A stretch of DNA of 64,000 nt from Lytechinus variegatus. Taxonomy: Eukaryota; Echinodermata; Echinoidea; Temnopleuroida; Toxopneustidae. The notes under the pieces are model-generated. The model was not told the DNA's origin. It did no database searches and saw only the letters and a program-made list of their open reading frames with translations. Location: positions 12,172,640 through 12,236,639 of the forward strand of contig NC_054740.1 in assembly GCF_018143015.1 (NCBI RefSeq), in the 5' to 3' direction. Shown in pieces: positions 37,284 to 48,769 of the stretch; position 1 is the stretch's first letter; every line of letters begins with the position of its first letter. Position numbers and translations under genes: made by a program.

Positions 37284-40200
37284 CTATAAAGAGACATGAG
37301 GGAAAAGAAAAGCCTTAGCCAGTGGTCTAATGAATAAAAATAGCGCACTCAACCCATGGCAACAAGCATTAATTTGGCACACTGCGACAAAAGCGTGCAA
37401 TGGCATTGGACATTCTTTTGATCGATGCGGTAAATTAGGCATGATTCATACAATAAATCTGCATAAACCATGGGATCATCCGATGGTTTTCAAAACCACC
37501 TTTGTTAATTTGGGCCTATAACTCCCAAATGTTGCAAGCTGATCATCAACACCCCCCACCCCCCAATAAAAAAAGATTGTCCAAATGTACATGTCTTCAA
37601 AATACCTGTTTGGATACCAGTTTCCTCCAGGACTTCTCTCATAGCAGTCTCGGGAATATCTTCTCCTGGACATGAGAAACCTCCCGGAAACTTCCAACGT
37701 GCAAGCTTTGAAATGAAAAAGAAAAAGTACCATTTACAAAGATGGATTTCCATTGAAAGGATAATGCATCCTGAATCAAATAAATTAAAACAAGCATACC
37801 ATTAAAATAAACAAAAATGAGAACATTTTTGCATCAATCTGATTGGAAAGTTGTATTAACCGCGTATACTAAAAAGTGTCCAATACTAATTGCGCACTTT
37901 TGTCACAGTGCGCCACATTGACGCCTGTAGCCATGGTCAAATGCTTTATTTTATTCATGAGTCCACTGTTTTGAATTATGAATGAGTCCACTGTTCAAAC
38001 CAATGGACCCATGAAGAAAATAGCAAACACAATCATGGAAACAAGCATCACTTAGTGCACTGTGACAAAACATTGGACATTTTTCAATATTTTTTTCAAT
38101 ATACATGGTAAATTAAGAGTAATTTATACAGGAAATCTGCATAAACCATGGGTCAATCTACAGTTTTCAAAACCATCTTTGTGTCTGTGAATTTGGGCCT
38201 TATGTTTAAAATATTCTCTACACTGATGCATACTTGGCATTAGAACATATATATAATACCCTAGCTCCCCAACAATAGCTGGCGCTCTTTACCAAAGATA
38301 GTGTTATCCAAGTCTTAGCGTAGTATGTCAACCATTCATAAGAGGCAAGTTTTCTTTTGCACTAAATACAACTCATATTTTAAAATCATTCAATATCCCA
38401 TTACAAAAACAAAGGCCAGAATCAATGATAAATATGAAAGGAAAATACAGATGAGATTACATCCTCTTATCCCAATGTTCCCTGACTATACAGGGCATCC
38501 CAGAAAAAAAATTATTGATGCTATATCATAACAAATATAATTTACATTAACTAGCTTTACCACAGTCTCTAATTTCATCCCACATAACTTAATAATAATA
38601 GAGTGTAGAGTGCTCAAGGCACTTTTCAAGAATTTTTCTAGAAATTAAAAGAAATGTATAAGGTGTCTTTTATTTTTTTAATTTCAGAACTTAGGGGATT
38701 ACTAAATCATGCATGAATGATTGAAAAAAATATAAAGGCATGACACAAAGAAATTATTTGGTAGTTGACAAAAATAAGCTTCTTTATTTATTCTTCATGA
38801 GTAAGCATTTGATTAATTAAAAATTATAGAAATGCAATTATTATTTCAAAGAAAAAATACTTTTTGTAGTCCCTCGTGATATTCTTTGATTGGGTTATCA
38901 AATTAAAGAGCAGAACTTTTCAGACGTGATTTTCAATTTGAAATTCGCTCAAGTTACTCTTTGGTATAATATCTTTAAATGTTTTTGATCACTCATAAAT
39001 GAAAGCAGATACTCTAAAGGTTTACAGTGATAGGTGGATTGTCAATCATATCTGTGACAAAATAATAATAATAATTGATATTGATAATCATCAATAATTC
39101 TTGGTTTTGCTTATTCTGAGATGCACCTTATTTCTTTATTTGGTGGCCCGAAAGATTTGAATTGGGTACATTGGCAATATCACCTGCTATCCAAGGGCAT
39201 AGGCTGGTTTGAGCATGGGGAGGTGGAACAGAAGTGGTATGGAGGGTGCACATCTTGGAGAGGTGGATCTATTAAGTTTGGAAAATCAGCTTTGGAAAGT
39301 AGAAGGGGAACAAATTTTGTTTCGCTTGCCAGTTTCGGAACTCCTTTGCCTCAGTGGGAAGGTGCAGCCTACCCCTTGCTACTGAAAATCCTTAGTTCCA
39401 GGTCAATAAACTAAATAAGAGACATTGATACTTACCCTGTGTTTATCTTGTATCATGAGTACTTCTCTTTTCTCTTCATTTAGGACGAAACCTGATAAAA
39501 GACAAAACAGAACATTGTTAAACATTTTCAATACAACATGAACTTGGAGATTCTCTCTAAAAAGCATACCCGGTAATAAAAGGGTACATTGCCAATTCCT
39601 CTACTTACAACTTGTCCACTCACCTCTTTCATTTAGTCTTATGCTATTCCGTCCATCAACATTTGGTCTTAACAACCATTCGGTCCATTAGTTGTTTGGT
39701 CAAATTATCACTACGTCTAATCACCATTTCGTCTATGACCATTTCGTCTACCAATTGGTCTATTATCCATTTCATTTTCATTCATTTTGCACAATTTAGC
39801 ACTTAGTCCAATTAGACCAAATGGACTAAATGGCCATTGGACCAACTGGTTATTAGATGGAATAGCATTAGACTAAATGAAAGTAGACCATGTGATGAGT
39901 GGACAAACTGATGGTAGACCAAATGATAGTAGACGAGTTGGCTATTGGACAAATTGGCATTAGACGAATCGGAAATAACCAATAAAAGATGTTTAATGGT
40001 TACAGCTTTTCACACTACATCACAGTTTGACAGGTCACTATAGAAATGAATAATTGTGAGGAGAAATTTAATAAGCAGGCTGCAGCAAAAACACAAAGAA
40101 ACAAGGAGTGAGAGAAGAAGGTTACACAACATTGGTGGCGCTCTAGCATGAGTTTATATACAGCGATGAAATACATGTAGAACGAGAGATAGATGAGAGA

Positions 40201-43200
40201 TTACAGATTAAACCTCCGGGAAAGGGAGAGAGAGAGAGAAGGGGGGTGGTGACTGACCATCTGACGAGTTAAATTGTCCCTCCATTGGGTCCCACAGGAT
40301 GCCATTACCATTAACCGTTTAATGATTCTCTAGATTTGAGACCGGTGTCAGCGATAGTCATGGTGGTTCTTTCCATGTAGGAATGCATCTTTAGGCAGAG
40401 TTCATTCATTAAAGGACAAGACCAGCCCAACAAAAACTTGATTTGAATTAAAAGAGAAAAATTCAACAAGCATAACACTGAAAATTTCATCAAAATCGGA
40501 TGTAAAATAAGAAAGTTATGGCATTTTAAAGTTTCGCTTCATTTCACAAAACAGTTATATGCACATCTCGGTCGGTATGCAAATGAGGAACTGATGACAT
40601 CACTCACTCACTCACTATTTCTTTTGTATTTTGTTACATGAAATATTCTTATTTCTCGTCATTGGCATGTGCCATGAAGTTTCATTCCTCCCTGAACACG
40701 TGGAATTCCATTATTTTAACACTTTGTGCTTCAGGCAAGGAGGTCCTAATCGTCAAATTTGTAAAAATTGAAATATTGTATAATTCAACAATAAAAAACA
40801 AAAGAAATAGTGAGTGACATCATTGACTCTCTCATTTGGATGTAACTGGCTCATTCATATGACTATTTTGTTAAAAATAAGCAAAACTTTGAAATTTTCA
40901 GCATTGTGCTTGTCTGATTTTTCTCTATTGATTCAAATCAACATTTTTCTGAGGTGGACTTGACCTTTAAAGGAAGAGATCCAAGGGGCTATTGCATGAA
41001 ATTACCATCTTTTGTGTCGCCAAATTTTTTTTAGATGAACCATAAAAAGTGCCTTTGTAAATTCAACTATTGAAATTATTTAGCTCACTTTTGAATCAAT
41101 TTCATATGTTAACATAAGATTTTATTATATTTGTTTCATTCACTTTTCGATCAATGGATGAACAAAAAATCGTGCAAATGCAAGTACATGTATTCGGTGA
41201 AAACGACAGCTCATACAGCACAACATAATTATTTGGCGCGACATAAGAGGGTCCTTGCAATGATGCTTTCATTCAATCAGCCACAGACCTCTCGGCATAA
41301 CACCATTAACATGAGGCTAACATAAAAGAATGAATCATTTTGTCTCAGAGTAATTTTTCAAACGATTTCATTACCGGACACTCCGACTGTATGACTGGCA
41401 AATGCTGGCAGACGAGACGGGCCGTCCTGTAACCATAGTGATAGTACTGCTTTGTTGTCTTCTGCATGATGGAAGTTGAATCCTTGTTTAGCTGCTAAGG
41501 CAGTCAGGTGACTTTGTGCAATAGGAATGTGAAGCCAGACGGCATTAAGACCCTCTTCTCGCCAACTGATGATGGAGTCTGAAAGAATAAGGATGAAGAA
41601 ATATACAGTGTATAAATATAATTTACAAAAATTAGCTGCTCAGGATTTCATTGGCTAGCCAGAGAGAGGTGGGTGTGGATTGCTGCTCACCAGAAGTTTT
41701 GATGAGCAGAAAACCCAAGAAACATCTGACTGATACTAGTACACGTCTGTAGAACTCAATTACACACACACACTGATTTACATGCAGTCAAGTTTGATTG
41801 TGTCATGTCATCACGAAACAGGTCCGCATTGTTATATCCAATATGTTCTGGACCAGTCCACTCATTTCATCAAAATAATCTGAATTATCGCTTTTTTAAA
41901 CGGTTGAAAGTACTATCAGCCAGCAGGAAATGGTTTTCTAGATCCCATTTACAAGCAACATGCAATTGATGAAAACAAGTGTCAGGCACCATAGAGAGTA
42001 AATGTACACTCGTATTAAATTATTTTTACTGTGCCAACCCCTCCTGGCGAGGTGTTTGTTGATTGAGTGGACTGGTCCAGAGAACACATTGGATATAAAA
42101 ATGAGGACCTGGTGGGTGTTTCATAAAGCTGTTCGTGAAGTTACAAACGACTTCACGCACGACTGGAACATCTTCTTAGGTCATAACTTTAATTACATTA
42201 AGATATCACATAGCATAAGAAAGGATCACCAGTCGCGCGTAAAGTGATTTGTATCTTACGAACAGCTTTATGAAACACCCACCCGTTCATGACGACATGA
42301 GACAGTCATGACAAATTTGACTAAATCGGTGTATGTGTGTGTGTGATTGAGTTTTACAGACATTTATCAGATGTGATTATTTACATGAACATCTGTGATC
42401 AATCTTTAACTTCACCATCCAAGAAAGACATAACCTGGGGGGTGTTTCATGTTGCAGGCTAAGGGATAACTACATGTAAATGGGGTCTAAAAAACCACTT
42501 CTCGCCGGCTGATGGTACCATCAACCCGGGCCATCAACCTTGTAAAAAAGCGCTTGTTCAGAATGTTTTGATAAAATGATTATAAAAATCTAGCTTTTTT
42601 TTGCAAATGCTAGTACCGGTATTCATGCAAGTATTGACTATTCTATTGTTTTGTTTAAAAGAGAGATTAGCCAATGAACTGCATACTTTCCTCAAGAAGA
42701 TGCTGGCATAACCACTACTTTTCCTCCTTCCTAAAAATACACATGAGACACACAGTGCAGGTCCAACATTTTGCACAGAAAAATTTGATTTCGATAATCA
42801 TGATGTCAAACATCTGCTTTGGAAGGCCCTTTAAAATGGAGTCGTCATATTGCATTTCAAAGTTGACAGTTCCATCTGCCAGTGTAAACGTGATTTTAAG
42901 GCATTATTTATGTTAAACGTTGCCCCTAACAATGTGCATTTTACTGAGGAGAGTTACGGTACCCGAGTCCAGACTAATTCTACATGGGCGGAAATCCTAT
43001 AGGGGGACGCGTCCCCCTACTCAAAATAGTAGGGCGGACACAATATCAAATGTCCCCCTACAATTTTTGGTCTTTTATGATGGAAAGTAATACATCATTC
43101 AAAATCGAAAGAAAACATGTATTTTAGATGAGATGACTTTATTTCTGGGTGATATCTTTTTTTTATTCTTGTCAAATTTATTTTGGTTGAAATGACCTTA

Positions 43201-46200
43201 GATTTGGGACGATAACCCTTTTTTTTGCTTGTCAAATTTTTCAGCCCCTTGTCCCCCCCTACCTGTGGCTTTGGGGAGAGTTTTTACACCCTTGTAATTT
43301 TATATAAATTTCAGGGGGCGGATCCAGCCTTCGCCAGTAGGGAGGGGCCCAGAATTTTGTTTTCAGCGATATTTTCCCCGATCAGCTGCTCGAAGATGAT
43401 TTTAGGTTTCTGTGGAGGTAAAGTCCAATTAGTCACTTCTTAGCTTTATTCTTAAGTTATAAATCAACCTTAATATAATATCATAATCCATATATTTTAC
43501 TAAAGAATGGAAATTTTAAGCACTTTTTGTAACTTAAACAGAATAGGTATATTTAAACAATTGATGCAAGTGCGAAGCACGAGCAGAAAATTTTGAGATT
43601 TAGACCTACTGAACGAGACATTCTATTCATGTTTTGTAAATCATGAAAAGGATGAGTAATTGGGGAACTTCCTAACATTAATAATGTGAGCGCAAAGTGC
43701 TAGCAGAAAATTTTTATATACATTTTGAACTGATAAAAAAGGTACCTATTAAGGACTGCTTGCACATAGCCAGGTGACGTATTTCAACAATCAAATAATG
43801 TGAGCGCGAAGAGCGAGCTAAAAAATGTTGACATTTCTACATAAAGAATGGAATATTTCAATCAAATTTTGTAATCATGTACAGGATAGCTATACAACTG
43901 ATGCGAGTGCGAAGCGCGAGCGGAAAAAAATCAAGATTTAGACCTAAAAAACAGGACACTCTATTCGCTGGTTTTGCGCGCCCAACTTTGTGTGTTGTCA
44001 CCCACGTCCGCATATGTGGATGTCATGTGACTTTTCTAGCCAATCAGACACAAGTACCCTGCGAGTACCGTGCAGACGGCACTTCGACAGAGTATATAAG
44101 GCCTGCTTTTACAAACTTTGCTCATTCTTCTGAGGACGACAAAAACACACTTGTCGAAACGTCGAGATTGGGTGGTCCTTTTCAGGACCAACATTTGCCC
44201 AAGAAAGATACATGGTGTACCGTGAAATCTACTACACTATTCTTCTTCGCCATGGAAACCTTCAGAAGTTACCGGTATATCACTATATTCATGTTTTGTA
44301 AATCATGAAAAGAATGAGTAATAGGGGATCTTCCTACATTAATTATGCGAGCAGAAAAATTTTGATATTGTGATCTGAAACTGGATGATTTAAATAGAGA
44401 AAAAGTTAAGTATCTGAATAAACATGTGCACTCGTTTCATATTTATGGTAGACCTAGAATCTATACAGGCATCATAAATATATCTTTTTTTCATGAAAAT
44501 CAAAGCGAGCTCATAGTGTGAGCTTATAAAACTATTTGATATTCCGATCAATTTCAGCTCTATTTTTCAAGCACTTTGTAGGAAAATTGTGAAGTGGATA
44601 TGGATCGCACTTAATAAAGAGCTGATATTTTAATTATTATTTGAGTTTTGACATAGGACCAGGCCATCCTAAGGACATGTCACCATATGAAAACAATGAC
44701 TATCTTCCTATTCCTCTTGCTAAGCGCAATTTAATAATAATAATAATATAGGTTATTTATATTGCGCACATATCTACCTTGTTAGGTGCTCAAGGCGCTC
44801 CTACATTACCCAGCTAAGCTACGCGTTCACAGCGCACACAGCTTCTTGAGGAATTACTTCCTACCGGTACCCATTTACTTCACCTGGGGTGAGATCAGTG
44901 TAGATCAGTTTCTTGCTGAAGGAAATTACGCCATGGCTGGGATTCGAACCCTCAACCCTCTGTTTCAAGGTCCGAAGACAAATCCACTGGGCTACACCGC
45001 TCCACGATACAAGGTTGTATCAGTTTGTATTTAAGATACAAACTAATTATTAAATTATTATCTTAGGATATTCATTAATACCTAATGAGGGCACGAAATC
45101 TGATATTTATGGCCTTAAAACTGGACATTTCAAGCACTTTTATAATTATAAATAGGATGCATCACTTAATATATTTTTTACCATTAATGCAAGTGCAAAT
45201 TGCGAGCCTTAATTTTTAATACACTGTCATGAAAAGGGGATTTTTAGTTTCTTGTATAATCAATATTGAGACATACTCGCCAATCAAAATGCAAGCTTGC
45301 AGCGCTAGCTGATACCTTTTGACAATCAGACCTGAAAAGGGATATTTTGAAAACTTTATGGAATACACAAAAATAATAGGAACATGATAAATCAAAATTA
45401 GCGAGCCAGTAGCGCAAGCAGAAAATGGTAATATTCAGACCATAAAACTGACATTTTTACAAAGCACTTTTTAAAAATCAATTTGTAAATCACACAAAAA
45501 ATGAAAGTTCGATTTCCGAGATGAAATATGTTTTGTATCACAACTTCCAAACGTGATATTTAAAGTCCATATTGAACAAGATATGAAAATCACCTAACAG
45601 GCAATGCGAGTGTGAAGGCGCGAGTGTGAAGGAGCGAGCGCAAATTTTATATACCGTATTGACATGAAAGATTCTTTTTACTTTCCAAGTCTTCCCCTCA
45701 TCTTATTTTATTCACTCGTCTTCCTCCTCTTCTCTTTAAAAACGACTGGTGATCCTTTGACTATGCTCTAAATAACCACCATAATGTTATATATCATTTA
45801 CCACATTCACAAGAAAGGGTCACCAGTCGTTCTTAAAGTCACTAACCTTTAATACTAACAGCTTAATGAACCCAAACCAGGACAGGTGCTGGGTTGATTC
45901 TTGAATTTCACATGTAAAAATTACTTGACACTTTTTTAATAAAACGATGCAGTATTGGAGCGAGTTCCTCTTGCGACAGCTAAATTTAGAATTCATAGTG
46001 CTCTAAATAAGTTAAGAAATAACAAGTTAGATTTAGTATAGTCACGTATTGTATTACCAGACACTATTATGATTCCGGACGCGCATATTAGTGCATTAAA
46101 AAACAATTTCGTATCGTAAGACTTCCGCAATTCAATTTCACAGAGCAATACATAGAACAAGATTGCAAATACAAGGCGAAAAATCCAACTGTAACCTTAT

Positions 46201-47355
46201 TTATCTCTAAAATGACAGAAAATGCTTAAAATATCATATACATGTAACATAGTTTGGTATTAACAATTGATATATTTTCTGACGGAAATATGGGCCTGAT
46301 TTGCCGAATTTCAATCTCGTCCGCTCTTTCTGGTTTTAGACAGCTGGATATCTTTCGGCATGATGGTAACCCTCTTAGCATGGATCGTCGACTAGAGCCG
46401 TCGATGATCGGCAGCGCATCGATAGAACTTAAAGAGCGTCATGATAAGAGTTCACAAGCATAATATTGGAAAGTGCCATGGAACATGCAGCAACAAGAAT
46501 AAAATAAAGTTATCAAACACGACTTTATTACCAATATCTAGCTGCTTGCCTTAGATTCGATATGAAAAAACAAAAAAAACTTAGAATTTATGCATGATGT
46601 AAATATATGAAGAAAAAAATCACACAAATTCTTTCTTACATCATTATAATGAAGAATATCTTTACCCGTCCGGAATCATGATGTAATTTGTCATGCACGA
46701 AAATAACTGTTTTTCGTGGAGGGGTATATGAGCTATGAGACCGTGCGATGCAAAGAAAACCGTTGGTAAATAAAAATAATTTTATCATATTCATAATTTT
46801 GGCCAAATCGTGGTTTCGGGAACCACTCGTCGATTTGTATACTCGCACGATTTGTATACAAAGCGAGGCTACGTGCATGTGAATTAAGCGCTGCGCACTG
46901 CTGTATGAATTTCAGACTGAAGTGAACGGTCATGACGGTGGTTCCCAATAATCATAATGCCATAATTTTCATATTTGGAATAGCAAGTGCAAATTTTTCT
47001 TGATTGTATTGTCTCTAGTTGTCATTTTTAAAGCACTGAAATAAAGGTTTCCGGTAATAGGATACACTGCCATACCATGGAGAACATCGCTGAACAATGC
47101 GTCGTTGACGTTGTAGCAGACGACTTGATTGCAATGTTGCGCAACATCAATCGTTACGCAATTGAACCGGTCCCTCGTTCCTTCCAAATATTTCTTGGCG
47201 TTTCCAGCAGTAACAGAACAAAACCTTCTTCTTGAATGAATTTCTAGGTAATTTGAGTTCCGTAGAAGACTTGCAAGACACGGTGGTTGCGATGTCCTAG
47301 AAAAAAACAGAGGAATTAAACTTCGCGCGAGCGAAAGGGTTGATTTTGCAGGCAT
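36955..47355 (-). CDS. NUDT6: NUDT6-like Nudix hydrolase, complete, five exons
   Basis: Spliced minus-strand CDS complement(join(36955-37283, 37606-37705, 39436-39491, 41375-41578, 47076-47355)), 969 nt, 322 residues; human NUDT6 is about 316. All junctions are GT/AG and in phase. Residues 1-40 are rich in Arg/Ser/Leu with no acidic cluster, compatible with a mitochondrial presequence. Residues about 60-160 match the NUDT6-specific N-terminal domain (signature [20 protein letters not shown]). The Nudix box G189-x5-E195-x7-R203-E204-V-L-E207-E208-T-G210-I211 has every metal-binding Glu and the Arg. The C-terminal signatures [20 protein letters not shown] and [18 protein letters not shown] are NUDT6-like. 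Family knowledge: Nudix enzymes hydrolyse nucleoside diphosphates linked to X; the physiological substrate of NUDT6 is not settled. In vertebrates NUDT6 overlaps FGF2 in antisense; no FGF sequence is visible here. Confidence 0.93.
37606..37705 (-). CDS. NUDT6: NUDT6 exon 4: Nudix box
   Basis: The acceptor is TTTTTCATTTCAAAG and the donor ACAG|GTATTT. It encodes [20 protein letters not shown] then [13 protein letters not shown], a complete Nudix box with canonical spacing. The open frames continuing on either side are intronic read-through. Confidence 0.95.
37706..39435 (-). other. NUDT6 intron 3
   Basis: Unique-looking AT-rich DNA. The plus-strand frame at 39121-39414 (97 codons) has no recognised homology. 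Confidence 0.55.
39436..39491 (-). CDS. NUDT6: NUDT6 exon 3
   Basis: A 56-nt exon: the acceptor is CTTTTATCAG and the donor AGG|GTAAGT. It encodes [18 protein letters not shown], the first beta strands of the Nudix fold (family form: V-DE--R-ILVVQD). Phase 1 in, phase 0 out. Confidence 0.9.
39612..39968. repeat. Foldback built from TTTGGTCTA-type units
   Basis: Left arm: TTGTCCACTC...TTTCATTTAGTCTTATGCTATTCC; right arm carries the inverse (GGAATAGCATTAGACTAAAT, GAGTGGACAA). Both arms are internally repetitive with short units such as ATTTCGTCTA or TAGACCAAAT spaced about 10-20 bp. Confidence 0.8.
40411..40970. repeat. Foldback element F2, copy 3
   Basis: Starts AAAGGACAAGACCAGCCC and ends GGTGGACTTGACCTTTAA. 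Its centre is uninterrupted and gives the empty site for the SINE at 12001. Confidence 0.8.
41375..41578 (-). CDS. NUDT6: NUDT6 exon 2: N-terminal domain
   Basis: The acceptor is TTATTCTTTCAG (complement above 41578) and the donor G|GTAATG. It encodes [20 protein letters not shown], then [20 protein letters not shown] and [39 protein letters not shown] are strong NUDT6 signatures. Confidence 0.95.
42108..42284. repeat. 170-bp foldback MITE (TTTCATAAAGCTGTTCG family), copy 1
   Basis: GTGGGTGTTTCATAAAGCTG at the left; the right end is its inverse. Internal GATCACCAGTCG blocks are shared with copies at 45.7, 60.1 and 63.4 kb. In NUDT6 intron 1. Confidence 0.85.
43000..43019. repeat. 20-bp perfect palindrome
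   Basis: TAGGGGGACGCGTCCCCCTA reads identically on both strands and is followed by another CCCCCTA about 50 bp later. Confidence 0.9.
43967..44290 (+). mobile_element. 324-bp insertion with CCAAT/TATA and CTGAGGA...GAAAC hairpin
   Basis: Interrupts a repeat unit whose uninterrupted form is at 43621 (TTCTATTCATGTTTTG). Near-duplicated CTATTC/CTATATTC flanks. Contains CCAAT at 44040, TATATAAG at 44093, and at 44130-44160 CTGAGGAC + GACAA/TTGTC stem + GAAAC. The last motif resembles the hammerhead-like segment of Penelope-like retroelement terminal repeats, but has one extra base before the stem. Confidence 0.55.
44731..45008 (-). repeat. tRNA-derived SINE, minus strand
   Basis: (ATA)n tail at 44731; then TTGTTAGGTGCTCAAGGCGC and ACCCATTTACTTCACCTGG; the tRNA-like head (complement 44930-45005) carries box B GGGTTCGAATCCC. 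Same family as the 26942 copy. Confidence 0.75.
45738..45874. repeat. 170-bp foldback MITE, copy 2 (decayed)
   Basis: Retains AACGACTGGTGATCCTTT and GGGTCACCAGTCGTTCTTAA in inverted order, and a degenerate AACAGCTTAATGAA end. Confidence 0.6.
46797..46965 (+). repeat. GGGAACCAC block, copy 1 (NUDT6 intron 1)
   Basis: Shares GCCAAATCGTGGTTT, GGGAACCACTCGT, AAGCGCTG, TGCTGTATGA, GTGAACGG and GGTGGTTCCCAATA in the same order with 54181-54366. GGGAACCAC and GTGGTTCCC are an inverted pair. Confidence 0.8.
47076..47355 (-). CDS. NUDT6: NUDT6 exon 1 with start codon
   Basis: The ATG (complement of 47353-47355) opens [20 protein letters not shown]. The frame can be read six bases further upstream from a GTG, but ATG is the normal eukaryotic choice. 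The donor is CATG|GTATGG below 47076, phase 1. The segment [18 protein letters not shown] aligns with the L-G--DRFGG-SV region of vertebrate NUDT6. Confidence 0.85.
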
Positions 47356-48769
47356 TTTCACTTCCGGATTTATGGCAGGCGAGGCTGAAATAAAAATAAA
47401 AACAGTCTCGATCCCTACATCTGTTAGATTTAGATTTTAAACAACATTTTAAAATCACGTTAGGTGATGTTTTTCCTAAAAATAATATGATTTTATTCTA
47501 ATTTGTTTCTTTTTTAATGAATTAGATGAATAAATTTAAAAAAAAAATGTCCCCCTAAGGCTAAGCCAGCAACTCTATCTCAAATGTTGTAGGCTAGGAT
47601 TCAGACCTTTGTGTCAGGTATTCAGTGTACATAAAGTGCAAAGACATTTATGATTGCTATGATTGGTAATGGAAGGAGTCAATTTTTCGGAAATTAGAAG
47701 TGCCTATCAGCTGTGTTCTTGTCACATATAAATGGATGATTCAAAAAGCTCTGGGCATAAAGATTTATGTACATAACAGAGATAGGACTACATTAACATA
47801 ATATTTCAATAGCGAATTGATCTGCAGACGCAGACCGGCCTCCACGGGGGTCTTCACACTAAACTAGCACGAATATATAACTTTAGAAATCGAAAGATAC
47901 ATGTATACATGTATGATAATATTAATGATAAAAATGCATAGTTACGTCGCCCATTTTTTTCACTTTTCATCCGCACATTTTAAGTTCCAATGTTGTTTTT
48001 TTTTCCTCTTTGAATCCCGTAACTAACATTGTGAAGGCCTACTAGCCCCTACTAGCATACCTCAAATTCACTGTACTTTTTTCTGTTGTAAGATACTGTA
48101 GCAGAAAAAAAGTCATAGAAAACGAACTTGCAGAAAAAAAAAGCAAGAAATAACATTGGAATAAAAAAAGGGTAATACGAAAGAACTGGGGAAAAAATCA
48201 GTTAAGAAAGGGAACAAATTAAAGGAAAATAATAGAAACTGAGATTTAAAAAAAAGTCAAATCGCAAAAAAAAAACATAACCAATAATTCAAGAAAAGAT
48301 AAAAGAAACGAAAAAATAATGTAAATTAAAACAATAAGAAAATAGAATAAAAAAAAGGAAAACAATAAGTAAAAAAAAATTAAAAAGAAAAGGAACTGAA
48401 GGGGGGACATAGGGAGAAAATATCTTTAAAAATTGTAAAAGAAGTCAATTCTGAAAATTCCAAATGGTTGCCGTTATATCTAAAGAAGAAGAAGCTCTTT
48501 CAATCGAGAACCTTCTACACACAAATCATTTACAGGAACTTTATGCTTCATGTTTAATAGACCACTTTCCTCGAACAATGGATTTGTACAGCTAAGCCAT
48601 AATAGCTATTTGGCATTATTGTGTACAATTTAGCCATGTCGTGGCTGCGAGATAAAATAATAATGATCTGACTTTAAACATACGACATGGCAATGAATCC
48701 TACGAAATCTAAAGTTTCATAAAGAAATGTAATTATGATCCTATGCATTTTCCATAGTTGAGATGAAGG

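Larger units (their letters stand above)
43312..45737 (+). mobile_element. GGCGGATCCAG element, copy A (plus), with insertions
   Basis: Begins CAGGGGGCGGATCCAGCC and carries CpG-rich blocks such as GCGAGTGCGAAGCGCGAGCG (43904) and GCGAGCCAGTAGCGCAAGCA at 80-150 bp intervals. It matches copies C and E in reverse complement. Interrupted at 43967-44290, by a SINE at 44731-45008, and cut at its 3' end by a MITE. Confidence 0.7.
41579..47075 (-). other. NUDT6 intron 1, repeat-filled
   Basis: 5.5 kb bounded by GTATGG and TTCTTTCAG (minus strand). Holds a MITE at 42.1 kb, a GGCGGATCCAG element from 43.3 kb with its own insertion at 44.0 kb, a SINE at 44.7 kb, a MITE at 45.7 kb and a repeated block at 46.8 kb. 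The plus-strand open frame at 46254-46463 is CpG-rich and unassigned. Confidence 0.7.

Noticed and set aside
43877..44308. 143-codon plus-strand protein
   Set aside because: It runs across the boundary between a repeat and an insertion and reads through promoter and hairpin motifs. No family signature.
46254..46463. Additional NUDT6 exon
   Set aside because: The frame is on the wrong strand, and NUDT6 exons 1 and 2 already join in phase with conserved residues on both sides.
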